Shown here: in pieces, positions 58,015 through 64,000 of the stretch
Layout: each line of letters starts with the position of its first letter
Position numbering within the stretch: position 1 is the first letter of the stretch
NCBI GenBank assembly: GCA_963745975.1
Contig: CAVUZJ010000009.1
Location: 868,001-932,000, forward strand
DNA: 64,000 nucleotides
Source: JAKAWQ01 sp963745975
GTDB taxonomy: Bacteria > Pseudomonadota > Alphaproteobacteria > Acetobacterales > Acetobacteraceae
Direction of reading: 5' to 3'
The notes under the pieces: model-generated
What the model was told of the DNA's origin: nothing
The model's database searches: none
What the model saw: the letters and a program-made list of their open reading frames with translations, nothing else
Position numbers and translations under genes: made by a program

Positions 58015-59916
58015 ATGGCGGCTTCGCGCGCAAAACTGGAAGAAGCGGCGCGGCTTCTCCGCGCGGGCGATGCCCAGGGGGCGGAGGCCTGCCTCCGCGC
58101 TGTGCTCGGAGCCGATGCCGCGAACGCCGACGCGCTGCACCTGCTCGGCCTCGCCGCGCACCGGCGCGGGCGGCACGCGGAGGCATGCGCCGCGATCGAA
58201 GCGGCGGTGGCGCGGAGGCCGGAGGTCGCGCTCTATCGCGCCAATCTCGGCCTTGTCCTCGCCGCGGCCGGGCGCGTGGAAGAAGCCGCGTCCGCCTTGC
58301 GTGGCGCGATCGCAGCCGCGCCCGAAGACGCCGATCTCCATTACGATCTCGGGCTGGTGCTCGCGCGCGCGGGCCGCACGGCGGAGGCCGTCACCGCCTA
58401 CCGCGCCACTGTCGCGCGCTCTCCGGCGCATGCCGAGGCGCACAACAATCTCGGCGCCGCACTCGCCGCCCTCGGCGAAACGGAGGCGGCGGAGGAATGC
58501 TACCGCGCGGCACTCCGCCACGCGCCGGGCCTTGCAGCGGCAGAGGCCAATCTCGGCGCGCTCCTCTGCCGGCTCGGGCGGTGGGACGAGGCCGAGCAGG
58601 CGCTGCGGCGGACGCTCGCCGCCGTGCGCGATTTTCCCGAGGCACTCAACAGCCTGGGCACTGCGCTCGCAGCCAGGCGCGCGAGCGCGGAGGCCGAGGA
58701 ATGCTACCGAAGGGCGCTCGCGCTCGACCCGACCTATGAAGAGGCCCACAATAATCTCGGTACTCTTCTGCAGGCCGCGGGACGCTTCGCGGAAGCGGAG
58801 GCGGCGTTGCGCGAGGCGCTTCGGCTCCGGCCGGACTACGCCGAGGCGGCGAGCAATCTCGGCAATGTTCTTGTCGGGCTCGGCCGGATCGGCGAGGCCG
58901 AGCGTGCGTACCGGCTGGCGCTCCGCCTTCGGCCGGGCGAAGCGGAGAGCGAATACAATCTCGGCGTCGCCCTTCTTTCCGCGGGACGGCTCCGCGAGGG
59001 CTGGGCGGGATACGAGCGCCGCTGGGACCGGCGCGGTGCTGCCCGCCGTGACTTCGCTGCCCCGCTCTGGAACGGCGAGGAGATCGGCGAACGCACGCTC
59101 CTTGTCCATGCCGAGCAGGGTCTCGGCGACACCATCCAGTTCTGCCGGTTCCTGCCCTTGCTTCGCGCGCGGCATCTGATCTTCGAGGTGCCGAAGCCGC
59201 TCGCGCGGCTTTTCGCGGGGCAGCGAATCGCCGCGCGCATCGTCGCCGGCGGCGATCCCCTGCCGCCGTTCGATCTCCATTGCCCGCTGATGAGCCTGAC
59301 GCATCGTCTCGGCACAACGCTCGAGACCGTTCCCGCCGATATCCCCTACCTCGTCGCCGACCCCGTCCTCGTCGCGGCGTGGGCCGCGCGGCTCGGCACC
59401 TTGCCCGGGCTCAAGGTCGGCCTCGTCTGGGCGGGCAACCTGGATTTCGCCGCGGACGCACGGCGCTCGATCGATCCGGCGCTGCTCACCCCGCTGCTCG
59501 ACCTCCCAGGCGCCACCTTCGTCTCGCTCCAGGTGGGTGCGTGCGCGCCGGCGCTTGCGCTTGCCGATTGGAGCGGGGAGATCGAGGATTTCGCGGATAC
59601 GGCGGCGCTCGTCGCCGCGCTCGACCTCGTCGTCGGCGTCGATACCGCGAGCGTTCATCTGGCCGGCGCGCTCGGCAAGCCGGTCTGGCTGCTCAACCGG
59701 TTCGATAGCTGCTGGCGCTGGCTCCGCGATCGCCAGGACAGTCCCTGGTACCCGACGCTTCGTCAGTTTCGCCAGGCCAGCCCGGGGGATTGGGCGGGCG
59801 TGATCGGCGCCGTGCGTGCGGAACTGGCGGCGGCTCCCCAAACCGGGCCGGCTGGTATTACGCTCCCGCTGCACCGCGTCATGAGGGCGCGCGCGCCGAC
59901 CGGGAGAGCAGGATGA
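58015..59916 (+). CDS. TPR protein with C-terminal glycosyltransferase-like domain
   Basis: A 633-residue cytoplasmic protein. About nine to ten TPR units of 34 residues fill residues 5-345, each with the G..(A/E)A.A..A..L.P pattern (for example EAHNNLGAALAALGETEAAE). The last 270 residues resemble glycosyltransferase family 9 or O-GlcNAc-like ends: HAEQGLGDTIQFCRFLPLL, VGLVWAGN and LVVGVDTASVHLAGALGKPV. Such proteins occur near flagellin or exopolysaccharide genes, but none are here. The stop overlaps the next start as ATGA. Confidence 0.88.
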   Translation: MAASRAKLEEAARLLRAGDAQGAEACLRAVLGADAANADALHLLGLAAHRRGRHAEACAAIEAAVARRPEVALYRANLGLVLAAAGRVEEAASALRGAIAAAPEDADLHYDLGLVLARAGRTAEAVTAYRATVARSPAHAEAHNNLGAALAALGETEAAEECYRAALRHAPGLAAAEANLGALLCRLGRWDEAEQALRRTLAAVRDFPEALNSLGTALAARRASAEAEECYRRALALDPTYEEAHNNLGTLLQAAGRFAEAEAALREALRLRPDYAEAASNLGNVLVGLGRIGEAERAYRLALRLRPGEAESEYNLGVALLSAGRLREGWAGYERRWDRRGAARRDFAAPLWNGEEIGERTLLVHAEQGLGDTIQFCRFLPLLRARHLIFEVPKPLARLFAGQRIAARIVAGGDPLPPFDLHCPLMSLTHRLGTTLETVPADIPYLVADPVLVAAWAARLGTLPGLKVGLVWAGNLDFAADARRSIDPALLTPLLDLPGATFVSLQVGACAPALALADWSGEIEDFADTAALVAALDLVVGVDTASVHLAGALGKPVWLLNRFDSCWRWLRDRQDSPWYPTLRQFRQASPGDWAGVIGAVRAELAAAPQTGPAGITLPLHRVMRARAPTGRAG

Positions 59917-61499
59917 AGCGACGGACCCTACTGCAAGCAGCAGCCGCCACATTGGCCGCGCCACGCATCAGCGCCGCGGCGAGCGAGCGCGTGCTCCGCT
60001 TCGTCCCGCAGGGCGATGTCACCGTGCTCGACCCGATCTGGACCACCACCTACCCGACGCGCGACCACGGCTATCTTGTCTTCGACACGCTCTACGGCCA
60101 GCTTGGGCCGGAGCATGGATTCGCCGTCTCGCCGCAGATGGTCGAGGGCCACACCGTCTCGAGCGACGGCAAGGAATGGCGGCTCACGCTGCGGCCGGGC
60201 CTCAAGTTCCACGACAACGAGCCGGTGCTGGCGCGCGATTGCGCGGCCAGCATCCGCCGCTGGGGCGCACGCAATTCCTTGGGCCAGGCGCTGATGGCGG
60301 CGAGCGACGAGATTTCCGCCGCGGACGACAAGACGATCGTCTTCCGGCTCAAGCATCCTTTCCCGCTGCTGCCGCAGGCGCTCGGCAAGAGCCCGCCCAA
60401 CATGTGCGCGATGATGCCCGAGCGCCTCGCCCTGACCAGCCCGTTCAAGCAGGTCACCGAGATGATCGGCAGCGGGCCCTACAAGTTCAACGCCGCCGAA
60501 CGGGTGAGCGGCTCGCGCGTCGTCTATGACCGTTTTGCCGACTACGTCCCGCGCCCGTCGGGCACGCCGGATTGGACCGCGGGCCCGAAGATCACTAATT
60601 TCGACCGTGTCGAATGGCACATCATCTCCGACCCTTCGACCGCGCTCTCCGCGCTTTCGACCGGCGAGGTCGATTGGTGGTGGATCCCCGACGCGCTGCT
60701 CCTTCCCGTGCTGCGCCATACCCAGAACGTCAGCGTGCGCATCGTCGATCCCACCGGCTACATCGGCACCATGCGCTTCAACTGGCTCAATCCGCCCTTC
60801 GATAATCCCGCCATCCGCCGCGCGATCATCGGCGCGGTGAACCAGGCCGAGTACATGACCGCGGTGGTGGGCCGCGATCCGCATCTCTGGCGCGATGGCG
60901 TCGGGTATTTCTGCCCCGGCACGCCGATGGCAAGTGCTGCCGGCATGCAGGCCCTCACCGGCCCGCGCGATCTCGGGCAGGTCAAGAAAAACCTCGAAGC
61001 GGCCGGCTATCGTGGCGAGAAGGTGGTCCTGCTCGCGCCGCAGGACATCCCGACCGTCAAGGCGGTCGCCGACGTGTGCAACGACATGATGAAGAAGATC
61101 GGCCTCGACGTCGATTATGCCTCGATGGACTGGGGCACTTTGGTGGCGCGGCGCACCAGCATGGCGCCGATCGACAAGGGCGGCTGGAACGTCTTCTCCA
61201 CGTTCTGGGGCGGGCTCGACATCGACAACCCGGCGATGAACCCGTTCCTCCGCTGCAACGGAAAGAACGCGGCCCCCGGCTGGCCCACCGATGCGAAGAT
61301 GGAACAGATGCGCGATGACTGGCTCACCGCGCCCGATCTCGCGACGCAGAAGCAAATCGCTAGCGCGATGCAGCTCCGCGCCTTGGACGTCGTGCCCTAT
61401 ATCCCGCTCGGGCAGCAGTTCAACCCAACCGCCTACCGCAACGACATCACGGGAATCCTGGGCGGCATCCCAGTTTTCTGGAACGTCCGGCGAAGCTGA
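59913..61499 (+). CDS. peptide/nickel-type ABC substrate-binding protein (family 5)
   Basis: A 528-residue periplasmic protein of the DppA/OppA family. A Tat-like leader, MKRRTLLQAAAATLAAP, ends near SAA at 22. The fold marks are LTLRPGLKFHDNEPV, IGSGPYKFN and NPPFDNPAIRRAI. No dpp permease or ATPase genes adjoin it. It is translationally coupled to the TPR gene, an unusual pairing. Ligand unknown. Confidence 0.9.
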   Translation: MKRRTLLQAAAATLAAPRISAAASERVLRFVPQGDVTVLDPIWTTTYPTRDHGYLVFDTLYGQLGPEHGFAVSPQMVEGHTVSSDGKEWRLTLRPGLKFHDNEPVLARDCAASIRRWGARNSLGQALMAASDEISAADDKTIVFRLKHPFPLLPQALGKSPPNMCAMMPERLALTSPFKQVTEMIGSGPYKFNAAERVSGSRVVYDRFADYVPRPSGTPDWTAGPKITNFDRVEWHIISDPSTALSALSTGEVDWWWIPDALLLPVLRHTQNVSVRIVDPTGYIGTMRFNWLNPPFDNPAIRRAIIGAVNQAEYMTAVVGRDPHLWRDGVGYFCPGTPMASAAGMQALTGPRDLGQVKKNLEAAGYRGEKVVLLAPQDIPTVKAVADVCNDMMKKIGLDVDYASMDWGTLVARRTSMAPIDKGGWNVFSTFWGGLDIDNPAMNPFLRCNGKNAAPGWPTDAKMEQMRDDWLTAPDLATQKQIASAMQLRALDVVPYIPLGQQFNPTAYRNDITGILGGIPVFWNVRRS

Positions 61500-61508
61500 G
61501 TGGGCCTG

Positions 61509-61643
61509 CCCCCTGAGACCAACCGCTGTTAAGGCCAGGGGGGCTCTGCCCCCCCTTGAACCCCCCGCCAAGGGCTGAGCCCTTGGCGGGGGGTGCAGGG
61601 GGACAGCGTCCCCCTGGCCTTTGCAGCGGTTGGTCTCAGGGGG
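61509..61643. repeat. palindromic intergenic repeat element, copy C
   Basis: A 135-bp element bounded by a perfect 20-bp inverted repeat, CCCCCTGAGACCAACCGCTG and its complement (61509-61528 with 61624-61643). Inside are the same modules as copies A and B: AAGGCCAGGGGG, CCGCCAAGGGCTGAGCCCTTGGCGG and CCCCCTGGCCTTTGC (listed by short parts). The long central stem of copies A and B is absent. It ends within the stop region of the gene at 61636-62091. Confidence 0.8.
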
Positions 61644-62091
61644 TGGGGATCAGCACGCTCTCCTCCGCGCGCGCGGCGAGAAGCGCGTGGATCGCGTCCG
61701 CGTGCAGCGAGAGCGCAGTGCGGAGGACTGCGTCCTGTGGGGTTCCGCCGGCGATCGCGATCGCGCCGTCGGCGCGGAGCGAAAGACGGTGCCAGGCGCC
61801 GCGTTCCACAGCCTCGATCACCTCGCGCGGGGAGAGGCGGAGCGCGGCTTGGCGGCACTCGGCGTCATGGGCCGCGCGGCGTTCTTCTTCGAGGGCGGCG
61901 CGGCTTTCGGCTTCCGCCGCTTCGATTTGTGTGCGCCACTCGTCGAGGATTTTGCGGCATTCCTGCTCGTCGCCGGCGAAGCGCGCGGCGATGAAGCGGC
62001 GCTCGATCTCGGCGCGCCACGGACCAGGGCGCAGGCCGCGGGCCATCGCTGCACCGATCGTCCGGTCGAACTCGTGCGAGAGGTCCTGCAT
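61636..62091 (-). CDS. hypothetical protein with a central coiled coil
   Basis: A 151-residue soluble protein; no family recognised. Residues 25-85 are helical and highly charged (ILDEWRTQIEAAEAESRAAL), suggesting a coiled coil. The C-terminal third (AWHRLSLRADGAIAIAG) looks beta-rich. It reads in the same direction as the next two genes and may end their operon, 70 bases after them. Its last codons lie inside repeat copy C, so the C-terminus may have been changed by insertion. Confidence 0.65.
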   Translation of the reverse strand: MQDLSHEFDRTIGAAMARGLRPGPWRAEIERRFIAARFAGDEQECRKILDEWRTQIEAAEAESRAALEEERRAAHDAECRQAALRLSPREVIEAVERGAWHRLSLRADGAIAIAGGTPQDAVLRTALSLHADAIHALLAARAEESVLIPTP

Positions 62092-62161
62092 CGCCGCCGC
62101 TCCCTTGATGAAGCGTTCTATGGCGCGGCGGTCCGGCGAAGCCAGCGGGGACAGCGCCCGA

Positions 62162-62797
62162 TCAGCCCTTGTCCCGGGACAGGGGGGCGGCGCGGGTTGT
62201 CCCTTGTCGGCGCAGCCGCTTCAGGACCTGGGCGATCGATGCCTCCTGGCGTTCCTCGCCGAGTGCGAGAGCAAAGGCGGCGCGGATGAAGCGCACGGCG
62301 GCGCCCTCGTTCGAAGGTTCGTAGCGTCGGCCGGGATTTGCCAGCTTCATCGCGGCGAGGAAGATGCGATAGAGGCCGCCGGCCTCGTCGTGCCAGGCCG
62401 ATCCGGCTCTTGGCTTTGGGTTGAGCACCGGGCCGAGGCGCTCGAGCGCCTGCCGAGCGGCGCGGACGTCCGCGGCGATCGCCGCCTGCGCACGGAGCGC
62501 CTCCTCGAGGAACGGCAGCGCGGGAACGCTCGCGATATCGGCGGGGAATTTCGCGTATGCCTTCTCGAGCCGGCCGAGCTCGGCGAGGAGGGTTGCGGCG
62601 GCGCGGGCGGCTTCGCGCGGGGCGCGTGAGGGGGACGGACCAGTGCGCGCGCGACGCAGCCGCAAATACCGGAGCCAGGCCGCGACCTCGCGGCAGGCGT
62701 CGAGGGTCGGAGGCTTGTCGCTGCCGCGCAGCACCGAACGGAAGAGCGCCCGCACCGATGCCGGCGTGATCTCGCCGGGCTCGGCTGCGCCGCCCAT
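62162..62797 (-). CDS. hypothetical Arg/Ala-rich helical protein
   Basis: A 211-residue soluble, mostly helical protein without a recognised family. A conserved-looking segment, GGLYRIFLAAMKLANPGRRYEPSN (core YRIFLAAMKLA), lies near 147-170. The C-terminus is basic. The start overlaps the Gfo/Idh stop as ATGA, so it is translated with that oxidoreductase. Confidence 0.65.
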   Translation of the reverse strand: MGGAAEPGEITPASVRALFRSVLRGSDKPPTLDACREVAAWLRYLRLRRARTGPSPSRAPREAARAAATLLAELGRLEKAYAKFPADIASVPALPFLEEALRAQAAIAADVRAARQALERLGPVLNPKPRAGSAWHDEAGGLYRIFLAAMKLANPGRRYEPSNEGAAVRFIRAAFALALGEERQEASIAQVLKRLRRQGTTRAAPLSRDKG

Positions 62798-63801
62798 CAG
62801 GTGGGGGGAATGAGGCCCGAGGCGACGGCGCGCGCGCGCGAGGCGTCCATGCTCTCCGCCACCATCAGGGCCGCGGCGAGCGCGCGGCGGCCGGCGGCGG
62901 CGTCGATGAATATCGGGCCCGTGCCGCGCGCGCAGGCGAAGAAGGAAGCATGCTCGGCCGCGAGCGCATCATGATCCTCCCACGAGCTCTCGTTCATCGT
63001 GAAGCCCTCGAGGCCCGGCAGTGGCATGCCTTGGCCGGTGCGGCCGATCATGAAGAGCTTGCGGTTGACGAAATCGACCGAGATGTAGCCCTCGCGCGCG
63101 AAGAGCCGCATCCGCCGCTCGGTGCGGAGCGAGATGCGGCTCGCCGTGACGGTGGCGACGCAGCCGTTGGCGAAGCGCACGCGGGCGTTGGCGATGTCCT
63201 CGCTCGCCGAGGCGACCGGGGCGCCCACGGCATCGACGCTCTCGATCGGGCTCTCGACCAGAGCGAGCACGAGGTCGAGATCGTGGATCATGAGGTCCAG
63301 CACGACGGAAACATCCGTGCCGCGGGGCTTGAAGGGCGCGATGCGGATCGCCTCGATGTAGAGCGGCCGGCGCATGTGCTCGGCGAGCGCGCGGAAAGCG
63401 GCCGAGAAGCGCTCGAGATGCCCGACCTGGAGCACGAGCGGCCGGTGGGCGGCGAGGTCGACGAGGATGTCCGCCTCGGCGAGCGTCGCCGCGATCGGCT
63501 TCTCGACGAGGACGTGGCAGCCGGCGAGCAGCGCCTCGCGCGCGAGGCGGAAATGCGCCTCCGCGGGGGCGGCGATGATCACCGCCTCGGAGGCGGCGAG
63601 GAGGTCGGGCCAGGAGAGCGGGGGCGCGCCGGCCTCCCAGCCGACGGCGCGGGCGCGCTCTTCGTTCGGATCGTGCACGCCGGCGAGCCGCGCGGCGGCG
63701 CCGGCAGCGGCCACCTTGAGCGCGTGGAAGCGGCCGAAATGCCCGCAGCCGGCGACGCCGACCGCGAGCGGGGCGGGGGATTCAGGCGCCAAGGCGGACA
63801 C
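62797..63801 (-). CDS. Gfo/Idh/MocA-family oxidoreductase
   Basis: A 334-residue NAD(P)-dependent sugar oxidoreductase. The cofactor site is VGVAGCGHFGRFHALK near 13-28; the catalytic Lys motif is VEKPIAATLAEAD near 97-110; VLDLMIHDLDLVLAL resembles UDP-GlcNAc 3-dehydrogenase (GnnA) relatives. GTG 63801 is the start, 20 bases inside the upstream gene. If GnnA-like, it would act in lipid A or surface sugar synthesis, but no lpx gene is in view. Confidence 0.85.
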   Translation of the reverse strand: MSALAPESPAPLAVGVAGCGHFGRFHALKVAAAGAAARLAGVHDPNEERARAVGWEAGAPPLSWPDLLAASEAVIIAAPAEAHFRLAREALLAGCHVLVEKPIAATLAEADILVDLAAHRPLVLQVGHLERFSAAFRALAEHMRRPLYIEAIRIAPFKPRGTDVSVVLDLMIHDLDLVLALVESPIESVDAVGAPVASASEDIANARVRFANGCVATVTASRISLRTERRMRLFAREGYISVDFVNRKLFMIGRTGQGMPLPGLEGFTMNESSWEDHDALAAEHASFFACARGTGPIFIDAAAGRRALAAALMVAESMDASRARAVASGLIPPT

Positions 63802-64000
63802 GGTTGGCGCGCGCCAGCACCGCCTCGAAGAGAACCTGGCAGCCGGCTTCGGCCTCCTCGGGGAGCATGCTCTCGGCCTCGTTGTGGGAAAGCCCGTCCT
63901 TGCAGGGCGTGAAGATCATCGCGGTCGGCACGCGGGAGGCGACATAGACGGCGTCGTGCCCCGCCCCCGAGACGATTTTTCGCGACCTCAGGCCGAGCTT
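63782..64000 (-). CDS. C-terminal end of an M20-family carbamoylase/amidohydrolase
   Basis: The last 72 codons of a gene running out of the window. The segment VSGAGHDAVYVAS with the metal-binding GHDA, PTAMIFTPCKDGLSHNEAE (core GLSHNEAE) and a helical end ANRVRLGA match the N-carbamoyl-amino-acid hydrolase / allantoate amidohydrolase group. It could hydrolyse carbamoyl amino acids formed from hydantoins, but it lies 26 kb from hyuAB. Cotranscribed with the Gfo/Idh gene. Confidence 0.85.
   Translation of the reverse strand, partial: KLGLRSRKIVSGAGHDAVYVASRVPTAMIFTPCKDGLSHNEAESMLPEEAEAGCQVLFEAVLARANRVRLGA

Noticed and set aside
56197..59964. A very long minus-strand open frame (over 1200 codons) opposite the Dyp, GNAT and TPR genes
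   Set aside because: It is an artefact of high GC content: it runs antisense through three well-supported genes, is Arg/Gly/Ala-rich and shows no domain.

Overview
The window is about 70 % GC, with short intergenic gaps, many ATGA or GTGA stop/start overlaps, several GTG and TTG starts and Tat-type leaders. Together with hydantoinase, TOBE-type ABC and FCD-GntR genes this suggests an alphaproteobacterium. The palindromic 'ccaaggggcagagccccttgg' type intergenic repeats fit Rhodospirillales/Acetobacteraceae, but that placement is inference; there is no rRNA or other taxonomic marker here. No tRNA, rRNA, CRISPR array or replication origin was seen.

Layout. 0-4 kb: an amino-acid-type binding protein, sirtuin, TerB-like protein, C26 amidotransferase and an atypical SDR. 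4.3-20.7 kb: an export region with two tandem secreted phosphoesterases (phospholipase C/acid phosphatase family), then a nearly complete type II secretion system (gspG convergent with gspEFHIJ-LM-(C/N)-DK, plus prepilin peptidase gspO). A short lytic transglycosylase gene lies on each side of the secretion genes. The secretin has a lipobox, as in self-piloting liposecretins such as HxcQ. 20.8-26.2 kb: a K+ channel and a sugar ABC importer without ATPase, divergent from a SIS-domain sugar-phosphate enzyme. 26.3-39.1 kb: a probable catabolic island between an ISL3-type and an IS630-type transposase remnant. It holds a polyamine-type ABC importer, amidase, a leaderless NMT1-like protein, a LysR regulator and hydantoinase/oxoprolinase A and B. 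39.2-42.6 kb: a 2OG-Fe dioxygenase coupled to a large MscS-type channel, and a small twin-TM protein. 42.6-45.2 kb: a GntR regulator divergent from a four-gene cassette of a heme-oxygenase-like diiron oxidase, a 98-residue unknown protein and two [2Fe-2S] ferredoxins. 45.2-51 kb: an XRE/PIN pair with a damaged toxin, GlcG/HbpS-like protein, a DMT permease and livFGMH without a binding protein. 51.3-57.5 kb: an Fe3+ ABC importer (fbpABC type), then a Fur-box-controlled beta-propeller protein and Dyp peroxidase. 57.5-64 kb: GNAT, TPR/glycosyltransferase-like protein, a peptide binding protein, two unknown proteins, a Gfo/Idh oxidoreductase and the end of an M20 carbamoylase/amidohydrolase.

Mobile and repeated DNA. 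Two copies of a TA-flanked MITE-like element are present; one interrupts the IS630 remnant and the other supplies the stop codon of the first binding protein. Three long palindromic intergenic elements share a fold whose stems differ between copies in both arms together. A 235-bp inverted-repeat element sits between two convergent genes. Coding repeats include a 78-residue tandem duplication in the second phosphoesterase, a 12-bp repeat in fbpC and a 30-bp repeat in the MscS gene.

The best candidate for an undescribed system is the diiron oxidase/two-ferredoxin cassette at 43.5-45.2 kb, because the enzyme keeps a full diiron ligand set and travels with its own electron carriers, a conserved-looking unknown protein and a dedicated regulator.
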